64,000 nt of DNA from Acorus gramineus. Its lineage: Eukaryota > Streptophyta > Magnoliopsida > Acorales > Acoraceae. Each line of letters begins with the position of its first letter. Positions within the stretch are counted from its first letter, which is position 1. Below the pieces are notes generated by a model, which was given only the letters and a program-made list of their open reading frames with translations, made no database searches and was not told the DNA's origin. The position numbers and the translations under genes are program-made. The stretch spans positions 12,322,323 to 12,386,322 of the forward strand of contig CM060848.1 in assembly GCA_030737835.1 (NCBI GenBank). Reading direction: 5' to 3'. Positions 1 through 11,442 of this stretch are shown here, piece after piece.

Positions 1-140
1 ATTTTTTGTAAAGAAGGTAGATATTGCTATCACTATTTCATTTCTGAATCTGTAGTACAACTCTCAAGTAGATGGGAGGAGTTGATATTTTAGTGTTGAT
101 GATGCTGTTTTTTAAATAAGAGTGTATTTGCATTTATTAG

Positions 141-2191
141 GTTATCCCTGCTGAAAACATTGTTGCAGAGTTCCAGAGTTGTCAAAAGACTGTGTTTGCT
201 GTTGCAAGAACTTCAGAGGAGGCGCAAGTTTTCTTTGAGGTAAAACACATGATCATTGATTGATTATTTATATATGTATCAAGAACATTCAAGATTGTGT
301 TTTTAGGCATTGGAGCAAGGGCTTGATGGAGTTGTACTGAAAGTCGAGGATGTGGGAGATGTTCTTGAACTAAAGGTAACTCATCATGAACTCATGTTAT
401 TGGAGTGACGTGGAAACACATGCAGATGCAGCGCAGTTTCTCTTTCTTTTTGCTCCACTAATCATGTCTGTGCCTTTTGTTTATGGGCATTGATACACAA
501 TCATTTCATTCTTGCAGTCCCTTTTGCATCCCCACTTCCCCCTAACACTAAATTAGGAAAATGCAAAAAGACATGCATTTATTTCATTCGAGTCTATACT
601 TCAATTTCGTAATAGTATGTATTTAATCAGGCAAGTATGTTCCTCAAAAAAAAATTCAAAAGATGTTAGGGGCTGTAAAAGGGATAGCAGGAATGAAAAT
701 CCCTAATAATTTCCTTTGGTTACAGAAATTTAACCTTCAACTTCCATGTAGACTGAGTGTAATCGTTAGTTAGAGATCAATTGATGATGATTATTCTTTA
801 TTACAATATGCGTTGAAATTTTCAGGATTACTTTGACAAGAGGGATGAAGAAAGGAACAGATTGCCCCTGAGTAAGGCAACTATAAGATGGGTACAAGTA
901 GTTGGGATGGGTGATCGTGTGTGCGTGGATCTCTGCAGCCTTATGAGACCTGGCGAAGGCCTCCTGGTTCAGTCTTTGATCCGACTGTGACTGATTGACT
1001 CTTACATCATGCATATCTGGTTTTAAGCATACTTTTTTAATGTTCGAGATGTTGTATTTTCACAAGATCTTTTCTGAATTTGTTGTATCCCCTTTTTTGG
1101 CTGATGTGTGGCTGGCGTTTTGTAGGTTGGATCCTTCGCCAGAGGTCTCTTCCTTGTCCATTCAGAGTGTACAGAATCAAATTACATTGCCAGCCGGCCT
1201 TTCCGAGTAAATGCTGTGAGTAGAGGAACTCTTGTTCTTGACTGGCCCCATTTGGAACCACTTTTCTCAACCAGTTTTTTCAAAAAGCTGCTCTCAATGA
1301 ACTTTTCCATAAAAAATGCTCTCAGTCAGCTTTTTTCGTAGAAACTGTTTTGTGGAACTTTAACAAATGAAACCTAAAGTTAAAATTTGAAGACACCCAT
1401 TTGGAACCTATTATTTGAAAAAAATTATTTGTAGAAGTTCCAAATAGGGCCTCAATGAAAGCTCATCATCATCAAACTCAAAAAACTTTTGGTTAAGGGA
1501 GTTAGATTGGTTGTAGAGGTAATACACTCATGCGAAGTTTCTTTGTTTGTTATCTCAAATATTTAGACTTCCTCATCGAAATGTGCAGGGGCCAGTGCAT
1601 GCCTATGTTGCAATTCCAGGAGGGAAGACTTGCTACCTTTCAGAGTTGCAGTCTGGGAAGGAGGTCGTAGTGGTTAGTGAAAGTGGAAGGCAGAGGACTG
1701 CATTCGTTGGACGCGTAAAGATAGAGTCACGACCGCTTGTCCTTGTGGAGGCAAAGGTCCATGAACTATTCACCTGATTTGTCATTGAAAATGAAAATAC
1801 CTGATAAATGTGATTTGTCATTGATGATGTGAAGAAGATATATTATTAATTATATATTATAACTTGTTCATCTCACAAAGGGTTTCTCTACAGCTGGAAG
1901 GAGAGCCAGATGATCAAGCCACCTTTAGCATAATCTTACAAAATGCTGAAACTGTTGGTTTGGTTGGTTCACATGAACGTATGTTCATACAACCTTTAAT
2001 TTATTAACTAGACCATTCGGATCCATTGTTCATCATCTCTCTCATCCCTCTTATTTCATGCAGGAGATAACCCTTCGAAAACATTGATTCCTGTGACATC
2101 ACTTAAAGCTGGGGATGAAGTCTTGTTAAGAGTTCAAGGTGGTGCGAGGCACACGGGGATAGAGATCCAAGAGTTCATTGTCGAGAAATGA
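141..2191 (+). CDS. 3-dehydroquinate synthase II (AroB'-type) family protein, 3' part of gene
   Basis: Seven in-frame exons are readable: 141-239, 307-375, 826-966, 1126-1215, 1589-1756, 1894-1978 and 2064-2191 (TGA), all with GT..AG introns and consistent phases. They give 259 residues; the start lies upstream of the window. Recognisable family segments are [60 protein letters not shown] and the C-terminal [16 protein letters not shown]. Archaeal members (MJ1249 type) make 3-dehydroquinate from an amino-sugar precursor and aspartate semialdehyde. Plants also carry the ordinary AroB route, so the role of the plant homologue is not established. The intron at 1216-1588 carries a small MITE. A chimeric second copy lies 5 kb downstream in the same orientation. 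Confidence 0.93.
1244..1451. mobile_element. small MITE in an intron of the DHQS-II gene
   Basis: Inverted termini are readable: GGCCCCATTTGGAAC at the left and GTTCCAAATAGGGCC at the right, which are reverse complements apart from one base. The roughly 208-bp body is AT-rich with no coding capacity. It lies entirely within an intron. Its inner sequence (TTTGGAACC..CAAAAAGCTG) resembles the element in the kinase intron near 14690. Confidence 0.65.
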
Positions 2192-2964
2192 AAATGGAGA
2201 TTGATTCCGTACAGGGTCAAGGCGGGAAACAAAGCAAGAGTTTTTATGTTATTTTCTCTCAGCACAATCTGCATGTAAATTGCTTGTTCATTCATTCATT
2301 CAATCAACACTGTAATTCACTTCAACCTGACTACAAGCAAGTTTCCCTCATATGAACCATTTGAGAAGCCCTTTGAATCTCCTGTCTTCATTAACTATTG
2401 CATGATGGTTTGACATAGTTACACAATTCCTACTATATTAAGGCTCCATCTCACATTAATAGATGGCTAAAGCCTCACGTGGGTGGCCGTTTTCAGTGTA
2501 CAAATTGATCATTGAAGTCCATGTAAACACAATTCTGAAACCCATCTCTTCATGTACACATCAAAAATCAAAGAAGCCTTACCTGGAAACAGATGAATTC
2601 CATGGCACTGCATCTCAGTGAGGAGTTTCAATGAAGATCTGCCCAGACCAAGCAGGCAAGTAGTTTTTGAGGATGACAGTGTGATTTGTCTGGGAATCAA
2701 AGCTCATTTTGAAGACACAGGGTGTGCTACCGTGGATCCTCTGCGCGATAAATTCAGAGAATACTTGTGGGTGGGCCAATGAGAAAGCATCAAGCGGCCA
2801 AAAAAAATTCTCATTTTAATTGATATTTATGTGAAATAAAAAAATCACACTTGTTCATCTAAACAGTTTTGCGTTATTTATGAGATGCACTTTCTATTTA
2901 TGAGATGCATTTTTGTTCTTATACACAAGAATCATCCAGATTTTGAACTCATCAGTCCCTACTA
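2192..2964. other. 3' UTR and spacer after the DHQS-II gene
   Basis: The first ~150 bases are probably the 3' untranslated region of the upstream gene. The remainder is unremarkable spacer with short open frames that resemble nothing recognised. Confidence 0.5.
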
Positions 2965-3806
2965 TAGGGATGACAGTGAAATAGGATATATGAAAAACTC
3001 GCCCTTACCCGATCCAACCTAATTGAAACGGGTTTGATCATTTAAATGTCAAATCCAAATTCGACCCATCCCAACCCGATGAAGATGTGGGATAAGTTTG
3101 AGATTCAAGTGTAAAACCCGCCCTATCCTGTTATATCTCGTTTAAACCACTTATATTATTTAAAATTAGGGAAAAATCCAAATACCCCCCTGTAATCCAT
3201 ATAATTCCTTGACTTTTCTTGAAGTCTAAAGAACTCCCTAAAAACACTTATGTAAATTCAAATAGCCTCCGGAGTTAAATTTTCATTGACAGAATATGAT
3301 TATTCAGCGAATATTCTGTCCGATTAACTTTGACTGAAAATACAATATCCCAAAAACCTCCTACAATTTATTAAAAATGCTAAAAATACTCTATAAATGA
3401 CAATTTTACCCATTTGGATATATTATAAAACCCTATAAGGAGGAATAACATCATCATTTACAGAGGATTTTTTGTATTTTTAACATATTGTAGAGGGTTT
3501 TTGTTATATTATATTTTCAACCAGGGTTAACCAGATTAAATATTCACAGAATAATCATAATCTGTTAATGAAAATTTAACTCAAGAGGTTATTTAGATTT
3601 ACATAGGTGATTTTAGAGGGGTATTTGAACTTCACGAAAAGTGAGGGGTATTTTTGAAATTTTTAAATTTGTTCCCTTCCAAATGGGATGATACGAGTTT
3701 GAGTTTTTTTAAAACCCGTTGGGACGGATTTGAGATGAGATTTTGTTAACGGGTTTGGGATTGAGATTGACTAAACCCGTCTCAACCCGCTCTGCTGTCA
3801 TCCCTA
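2965..3806. mobile_element. Non-autonomous hAT-like element with a nested MITE
   Basis: The ends are perfect 12-bp inverted repeats, TAGGGATGACAG and CTGTCATCCCTA. The flanking octamers CCCTACTA and CCCGATTA agree at six of eight positions, consistent with a decayed 8-bp hAT target duplication. The arms carry repeated AACCCG/CGGGTT motifs. A separate long-inverted-repeat MITE (about 3168-3672) has inserted in the middle, splitting it. Confidence 0.7.
3168..3672. mobile_element. Long-inverted-repeat MITE, copy A (nested)
   Basis: It begins GGGAAAAATCCAAATA and shares its whole plan with copies at 22376, 27151 and 29858: TCC-AAATA-CCCCC tracts, TTTTCATTGACAGAATATG, ACCTCCTACAATTTATTAA, then the inverted complement of each. 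The right terminus is degraded (lost GGATTTTTCCC). It lies inside the hAT-like element 2965-3806, so it is the younger of the two. Confidence 0.75.
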
Positions 3807-4252
3807 CCCGATTACAGTGATTATCTGCAATTAATACTAGGTAGACATGGACCAAGTGTCCCCAGAGGGGATGACCGGCCCGCGGAACCCATTATTAGCT
3901 ACTTGAATAATGTTTCACACGATCTTTTTTTCATCCCTGATTTTTCCAACTCTAAATCCAATCCGTACCTATTTTTTATTTTAAAAAAGTAACATGCATC
4001 ATCTAATAAAATATATGTCTTTATAGAAAAAATATATTCCAACAAAATGTATAAACTTATTTATAAAAAATATATTTTTTAATGAGACATGTATTGTGTG
4101 GTTAATGAACAGATCAACACAGCCCTTTTAGCTACTTGTGTTGCACGGATTATACAGCAATCTCGGCCCGAATTCGAAATCGGGCTGAACTGCTGCCCGA
4201 ATATCGGAATCGCAATCTAGCAAACACAGCGCAATCTAACAACAACGTCGGG
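3807..4252. other. Spacer upstream of the chimeric gene promoter
   Basis: AT-rich sequence with no gene seen; the last ~120 bases become more GC-rich approaching the presumed promoter of the chimeric gene. Confidence 0.4.
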
Positions 4253-4355
4253 CCATATAAGTCAACCCGAACCCAGCCCGCGGACCGCACTTCCTCTCCC
4301 AAACCTAGGGTTTCTCTCTTCTTTCTGCAACGCCGACGGCCGCGGCTGAGTACAG
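4253..4355 (+). promoter_or_regulatory. Probable promoter and non-coding leader exon of the BED-DHQS gene
   Basis: A TATA-like CCATATAA at 4253-4260 is followed about 30 bases later by a GC/CT-rich leader (CCTCTCCCAAACCTAGGG, then TTTCTCTCTTC) typical of plant 5' UTRs, ending ACAG before GTACGT at 4356, a strong splice donor. The next acceptor, TCTAG at 7263-7267, abuts the ATG of the BED exon. The sequence shows the motifs; joining them as one transcript is inference. Confidence 0.55.
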
Positions 4356-5231
4356 GTACGTCCGCCGCCACAAGTCGCTCTCTTTCGCGTCTCCCTGTGT
4401 TTTTGTCTCATATGATCTTTAGAAAGTTAGGTTTTTGAGAGATTTGAGTCCTCCGGTGATTATGGTTTCTCACTGAACTTTGGGTTCATAGTGTATACCA
4501 AACATCTGTTTCGATTGAGGGGTTTTTTTTTTATTATTATTAATTGTGGTTTTTGTTCTTTGGCTAATACTTGTAGGTTTTTTTTTTTCCATTGAAAACA
4601 AAATAATAATTTTGTTATTTTTGTGTTTCGAAAGAGTATTTTATTTAGGGTTTTGTATCTGATTGGATAACGTGTTACAGAATTTAGTTGTAATTTTTTT
4701 TTTCTGAATTCATACTTGGGACATTATGTCTTTTTTTTTTCTTCTAATTTTGGGGTAAGTAGAAGTTTGGGTTTACCTTGATTTTGGTTTTAAAATATTG
4801 ATGATTTGGGTGCTTTGACAATCCTCTTGTGATGTATCCTTATATATTTCATTAGCTATATATTTATGATGTTTGGAGGAAGTGGATTATAGGGTATGAT
4901 CTTATATGATGTTTTTATTGAAATACATGTGAGAATTTAAAATCCCACCCCATTGCCATCCCTTTCTGGATCTGTTATTAGCTTATTATTGTGTGGCCAA
5001 TGATTAATGAGTTAGGACAAAGAAGATATGATGTTTGGATGGGTAGGTTTTTTGATGCAATGGGGCCAGTTGATTGTTTGGTTTCTTTACTTTTTTTTTT
5101 TATAGTAATAATCCTGTAATCCTGTTCAATAACATGATTAGGCTAACATAAGGTTTTATTTTGTGATTGTAGCATTGCATTTCTTTTTCTAGTTATTGTT
5201 ATCCCTTTGTTTTATTGACTTGTATGCATAG

Positions 5232-5278
5232 AATTGTTGGATCTCATTTCAGTAAAAAAAAAAAAATTGTTGGATCTC
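5232..5278 (+). mobile_element. Minute poly-A insertion with target duplication
   Basis: AATTGTTGGATCTC occurs at 5232-5245 and again at 5265-5278, separated by about 19-20 bases that start ATTTCAGT and finish in a run of A. This is the form of an extremely 5'-truncated LINE- or SINE-mediated insertion. A replication-slippage duplication is the alternative. Confidence 0.5.
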
Positions 5279-5339
5279 CCATCCATATTTATATATGGCG
5301 GCGGGTGGGATGAGTTCGCTTTAAGTAGGGTCAAATTTT

Positions 5340-6712
5340 CTATATTGAGTTATGGATGACTTGTGGCTTGGTTGGGATCTCTGATCCAACGTCACTTCTT
5401 GTGGAATAGGGTGAAAAAGGCTAGAAACAGAGTTCATGTAGTCGAATAGAACGTGGGCTACAACAACAAGAGGGCAGGGGGAGCAAGTGTCCTCAGCCTT
5501 GAAGATATAAACATAGCGCTCCTTTGTAAGTGGCTCTGGAGGAGGCTCGAGAATCCAAACCTGTTAAGGTGTAGGATGGTAACTGCAGTGGCACTCTTCA
5601 TGATAGATTCCCACGGTGTTCTATTAGAACATTTAGATTGTGGAAACGCATCCTGGCAGGCGTGGAGTGTTTCTCAGAGGCTATCCAGTGGTTAGTACGG
5701 GTGGGTGATTCTATTAGATTATGGCATGTTGTGTGGCTTGGGACTCTTTCTTGAAAGAGAAGTTCCCAAGGTTCTTTGAGCTTGTGATCAACAAGGAGGG
5801 AGCAGTTCGTCGGTGTTTGGTCAAGGAAGCAGGGGATGGGATAATGGGAGATTCAAGTGATATGATACATCAATGAGGTGAGGTTGAGAGCTATCTGGTG
5901 ATCCTGGAGGAGCTGCAGGAGGTCTCGGTGCTCTACCTAACAAGAGGGACTTGATTTTGTGGAAGCCCAAGCCATGGAAGGGATTCTCGGTTCATAGCTG
6001 TTACAATTGGTGGAGGATGACGAGGTCAATGAGTACAGTGACAACATATAAACACAAAGAACTTTGGGGATTTAAATATCCTCTCAAAGTCAAGGCCTTC
6101 CTTTGCACTGTGTATTTGCGCAAGTTCTTGACAAAATCCTAAGCGCAGTGGACCTAGATGTGAACTTGACCTGTGCCTTGTGCAGTGCATAGGTTGAAAC
6201 TATGGAGCATCTTTTCATCCTCTGTCTGATGGCTAGATAGATGTGTTTGGACTATAGGAATGGGTGTTGGTTTCACGACATTGAAGGGGAAGTGGGAAGC
6301 AGGAAAGAAGATGAGAAGGCAGGAGGGAAGGAGCATCCAGGCGAAGATCTCGGAGTTGTTGGTCCTGACAATTGTGTGGGCTATCTTGACTACACGGAAT
6401 CAAACCATCTTTAAGGGAATCACCCCGTATGGGGAAAATACTTGGGAGTTGGTGGTCAGAAGCATCTAGGATTGGGGGAGATGAAGTCAGTGGCTTTCTC
6501 GGGGGCGACCTTGTGTTCTGAGAGTTGCCCCTTCATGTTTACTGGTCCCCCTGGCTGGTCTCTCGGTAGGGACTTCTTCTACTGGGAACCTTGCCATGTG
6601 CCATATGTATTTTTCTTTCTTTATTTGTACCTTTACCTATTCTGGACACATTCTGATTTTAATAAAATGAGGGCGAATGACTACTGTTTTCATAATTAAA
6701 AAAAAAAGAAAA
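5340..6712 (+). mobile_element. Decayed LINE (non-LTR retrotransposon) 3' part
   Basis: Fragments in several frames read as the end of a plant LINE reverse-transcriptase polyprotein: GGASVLSLEDINIALLCKWL and LWRRLENPNLL, then KVKAFLCTVYLRKFLT (zf-RVT region), then a cysteine-containing TCALCS stretch, ending in an untranslated tail and AATTAAAAAAAAAAG. Stops and frame changes are frequent. It lies within the presumed leader intron of the BED-DHQS gene, in the same orientation. Confidence 0.75.
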
Positions 6713-7267
6713 GAAACTGACTGGACTTTTGTTGGGAGCATGATCTCTGTAGTTTCCTGACTTTCTCTTCATTTGCTTCGTCCCAAACCCAACTCAATAC
6801 ACAGGCAGGTCAAAACTCTTAGAGTGGTCTCAATCAATGCAAGCTAGCAGGTTGAAATTGCTTGACCAGCTAGATTCATATATCGAGTTGGATAGGATCA
6901 GTTTGAGTTGAGTTGGGTTGAGTGAATCAAACCGGTGGGTAAGGTCAGAAACTGGCACTTTTATAATTCAAGTTCATCTAGCTTGCAGTGTGTCCAAATT
7001 TTAAGGCTATCCACCGTTTGTATCCTCATAGATCAAACGCTGTCTGATCTTGAGTCTTGAAGATTTGGGGTTGCCCAAACTACATTTGACTTTATAATTA
7101 AAAGAATCTGATTCTGAATACTTTGTAGTTTTTTGTATAACACAATCTTTGTTAAGCATCGGGGTCATAATCTGATTGATAACTCTAGTTTATATTCAAT
7201 AAATGGGAATTTTATTTTGATTTATTGGAAATTGTTAATGAGCTTTAATTTGTTTTTCATTGTCTAG

Positions 7268-9887
7268 ATGTCACAGACAAACAATGAAGAAGATTTTGAT
7301 ATCAGCACTACTGTTATATCTTCAAGCAGACTACGCAAGAGAAAAAACAAACTGAAGTCTTTCGTTTGGGATCACTTCACAAAATTAGATAATGGAAAAG
7401 AGGAATGTGTGTGTGGTAATTGTGGTAAGGTTTATTCATGTAACAGTAGGAGCGGAACCAGCCATCTTAAACGCCACTTGGAACTTCAGTGTGGGGGATA
7501 TAAGAAAGGAAGTCTTTCACCAGGAGTTGTACTGGCACTGGATCAAAGTTTTGTTGGAGTTGATATCAAGGTTGAGGAGCCTCGAGACATCCACGAAGTA
7601 AAAGTAATTTGTTCTTCCACATTTATTGATTAATTTCATTTCAGTCAGAAAGAATTAATATTGTTTATGTGATGTGTTTTGTGAATTAGCTTTTTTGCCA
7701 TCATGTATTGCATCCTGCCCTTCTACTTGTCATTTCTGAGCATAGTTGTATGGCTAATGTATCAGGATTGTTTGGGCAGAACAGCTGGACATCAGTTGGT
7801 CCTAAGTAAGGCCACTATTACACAGGCACAAGCAGTCGGTGCAGGTGATCGTGTGTGTTTGGATCTCTGTAGCCTCATGCAACCTGGTGAAGGCCTTCTT
7901 GTGTGTTCCTTGACCTCATCTGTTATGGTTTATTCTTACAGCTTTACCCCCTGTATGAGTTGTGACATTGGGTTATTCGTTCCTGATAGTTATACTATGA
8001 TAGATAACAATTCAGACTGAATAAGTAATTTTTTGTTTGGTTGCATTTTCTGTTATTCTCATTGGAAAACGTAAAAATGATTTTTTTGTTGTTTGGTTCA
8101 TCTTGGATAAAGTGATGATAAATAGTTGATAAGGGATGAATAAGAGTTTATGACTTTTTAAATGACAACTAAACCCTTGGGAATAGTGTGAGAAATGTAT
8201 GATTGATTTGATAGATGTGACAGTTTTTGAAATCTGTGTGAGACTGTTAGGTGAGATAAATTTTTTAAAATGACAGAGAAGGGTATTTTTATCCATTGGC
8301 ATAGATAAGGTCTGATAAGCAATTCCAACATTTTTTTAAAATAGTTATCAGGCCTTATTTTAACTTATCCAGACATAACTATCGGGGTTTATTATGTCAA
8401 AACAAGCAACTTTTTTTTACTATTCTCCTGTATTCTTTCTTATCCTGGACTTGTTTCTCACGCCATACGGGGGGGTTACTGTATGTGTTGGCTTCTTGGC
8501 AGTATAATTTTAATAGGACCGTATCTCTTTTTCGCTTCCCAGTTTATTAAATTTGTCCGGCACAAAATCCTTATTTTATCTGCTACAAATATCATTATTG
8601 GAAACCTGCAGGTTGGAACCTTTTCTGGAGGGCTTTTCCTCGTGCATCCAGAACATTCAGAATCTGATCCAAGTGCTAGCAGACCTTTCCGAGTTAATGC
8701 GGTATGTTTGTAATAGTTGACTTTTTAATTACTAGATTCGAGCCAAATCTGACAGGATTTATGTGTGACTTGAGATAATAAGACCAAGGAAACCAAGATA
8801 AGAGTGTGTGTTCATTCATTCATTCTTGTCTTTGCCATGTCTACGTCCTAGTTTGTCAAGATTTTCCATGTTGCCATGTCTGTATCGTGTTGTGTTTGCG
8901 TCCCGTGTCTGCCTCCATGCTCCACAGCCGACGCCACACATTTGGATTAAACTGAGGACACTCCTTGGGACTGATGTTTCAAGTTGGATTCATACTTTTA
9001 GTTTACATCCCCATGCACTACATCAAAGTTTATGTGAACCATGTTTCGGAAATTCATAAATTTGAATCTGATAGAATATGGACATACACACAAAAAAAAT
9101 ATAATCGTTATAGTATTTTTTTATTTATTATTTCATTGATATATGTTCATGTCCAAAATGGTTGGGTAAGCTGGATTCGGACCCAATATCTTTTATACCA
9201 TTGAGGTGGTGGGTCAAAACTCAATGTCATAAATAGTTTGAAACTTCAAAATGCCAACTTGTATCCCAGCATCCCATGCTGTGATGCCTAATATAGATAT
9301 ACATTGGTTATGAGATTTTCTGTTAGAGTTGGAGGATAATTCATATTCTCATTGAAACATGTAGGGTCCGGTGCATGCTTACATTGCTCTCCCAGATGGA
9401 AAGACCTGCTACCTCTCTGAGTTGCACGCTGGCAAGGAGGTCATGGTGGTTGACCAAAATGGTGCGCCGCGGGCTGCAATGGTTGGTCGTGTAAAGATAG
9501 AGTCACAACCTCTTATTCTTGTGGAGGCAATGGTTTGTAGTGCTTCATTTTCTGGACGTGTTTTTTTTTTCTCTTTAAAGTTAAGATGATCAAAATGTAT
9601 TATTCGGACCTTTTTTTTTTTGTTTTGATGCAGCTGCCAGAAGAGTTGGATCATCGAAATATCATGAACATCTTTTTGCAGAATGCAGAAACTGTTGGCT
9701 TGGTTGTTCCTTGTGAAGGTTTGAATTTTCTGAGAAGAGCATTTTCTGTTTCTTGTTTGTATTGCAAACTGTTTTTTTTTATTTGCCCTTCATTTGTTTT
9801 GCAGAAAATAATCCCTCAAAGACAGTGATTCCAGTTACCTCTCTTAAAGTTGGTGATGAAGTCCTGGTTCGAATTCAGAACGAATAA
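7268..9887 (+). CDS. Chimeric BED zinc finger / DHQS-II-like protein
   Basis: Six coding exons: 7268-7603, 7766-7900, 8612-8701, 9365-9532, 9634-9718 and 9805-9887 (TAA), giving 298 residues with no internal stop and canonical splice sites. Residues about 28-75 form a BED-type finger: W34, F37, C49-x2-C52, H66-x3-H70. From residue about 89 the protein follows the DHQS-II paralogue at 141-2191 (about half identical at first, higher later: [44 protein letters not shown]). Three inner exons have exactly the paralogue's lengths (90, 168, 85). It stops at RIQNE and lacks the [16 protein letters not shown] tail. The ATG lies directly at the splice acceptor. BED fingers bind DNA and are typical of hAT transposases. 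Whether the product acts as regulator, decoy or nothing is unknown; a recently silenced pseudogene is possible, though the open frame argues against an old one. Confidence 0.82.
8031..8410. mobile_element. MITE-derived sequence in an intron of the chimeric gene
   Basis: 8034-8080 (GTTTGGTTGCATTTTCTG, then TTATTCTCATTGGAAAACG) matches the reverse complement of 20790-20842, so both come from one family. The right boundary is uncertain because the body has decayed and contains a second GTTTGGTTCATCTTGGATAA end. Confidence 0.5.
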
Positions 9888-11442
9888 AAGTAGGCGATAA
9901 TTCGTGTATGTGACTTCTAATTGTCATCTTTCACAAGTATATATTATGAAAAACTATTTATTATCTATATATATATATATTTTGCAATGCAATTCATCTC
10001 AATAATACTTTTCAAAAAAATAAAATGCATCTGGTTCATTGTGTAAACTGTAAAGTGAATCTGTCTTTCATTTTGGGTTTGTCGTCTTACCCTTCGGCCT
10101 TCGCTCTTTGATGGATACAAAAAAAATTCTAATGCTAATAAATATACATGATTAATGTAAAAAATAATAAATCTTATGTTTATTAAATATATACATGGTC
10201 AATAAAGTGAGGACTGCATGGGGTTTAGTGACCTGGGTTTGTTTTGAAGTGATTTGGTAAGATTTTCAGTAAAAAAATAAAAAGAAATTCATTTTTATGA
10301 TGTTTGCACTTTGCGCTTAACTCCGATTTATTAGAAAGAAATCTTAGGGATTGTTATTGTTGTAAAAAAAAAAAAAAAAAAACTGATCTTTTCTCTATTT
10401 TGGGTTGGTAGATGTGTGATGGAGAAGGAAGTTGTATATGCGATTCCGGTTTTTAATAAAGCAGAAAATGTAAACATATGTTTTTTTTTTTTTTTTAGAA
10501 GAATGGTTTTCCCAGGATTTGATTATTTGATATCTTTCACGAAGGTGGGAGGTGTTTGCTGACTTAACATTATTTATAGCTTTTAGTGCAAAAATGTTAT
10601 TTTTTAAAAAACGTAGAAAATGCGTTTTTTAATAATCAAATTTATTTAAATCACTTTATTTAAAATTTTATTTTTTAAACGTGTTTCTAAACATTACTTT
10701 GTGTCATTTTAAAGGGACTGGACCTATCATTTTCAAATTCCTATTCCTATTCACATAGATCTTTCAGCAAATGTGAGAGGTGGGGGAACCACTTGCATAT
10801 AGGGTCTACCTTCTTCAAAGCAAAGGCAATTTCATATATTTTCAGTGATATATACTTGCACATCTCTCAAATTTAAATTATGTTTGAATGTAACATTTTC
10901 CTTGCATGAACACACCATGATGGGAAAAGCTTATTTAATATTTGTATTCTGTTAACAAAATTCGCGATTGGTTGATCTAAGATCAAATCAAATCAGTTTA
11001 TTATTTAGTTAGAACGGCTCATTATTAAAGTCATTAAATTTCTCAATATTCAATATGCCATTTATCTAAAATATTTTAATTTACCTAATCAACCATCCAT
11101 CTACCTCAAAAAAAAAAAATATTAATTTGAAAATACTTTTTTGTATTGAAATTCATTCATTGCAAGTGGCACATGCATGTTTTAACTTTATAATATTATT
11201 ATGGTAAATTTTTTAATTAATTTTTCATCAACCTAAAATATTACACTATTATTATATTTTTTTACATAATAATTATTTTCATTTACAATTTATATCTTTT
11301 TCTTATTTTTACACATTATTAATTTTTAAAATACTATATCGCTGGTGTGTGTGTGTGTGTGTTGGAATAAAAGTAAAAATTTGTTATCTAATTTTATTTC
11401 TGATCTGAAATTACAAACTCTGCTGTGAATCCTGTGATCTTG
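9888..11442. other. AT-rich spacer between the chimeric gene and the fold-back element
   Basis: The first ~150 bases probably form the 3' UTR of the chimeric gene. The rest is AT-rich with long A and T runs and a short GT microsatellite near 11344-11361. No gene seen. Confidence 0.5.

Larger units (their letters stand above)
4356..7267 (+). other. Presumed leader intron of the BED-DHQS gene
   Basis: About 2.9 kb between the donor at 4356 and the acceptor ending at 7267. It is T-rich near the 5' end, and carries a 20-base poly-A insertion with a 14-bp direct repeat (5232-5278) and a decayed LINE tail (about 5340-6712). 6713-7267 shows nothing further recognisable. Confidence 0.5.

Noticed and set aside
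4136-4440. Protein-coding gene at the chimera's leader
   Set aside because: Both overlapping frames cover promoter and leader sequence; the strong splice donor at 4356 and lack of similarity argue for a non-coding exon.
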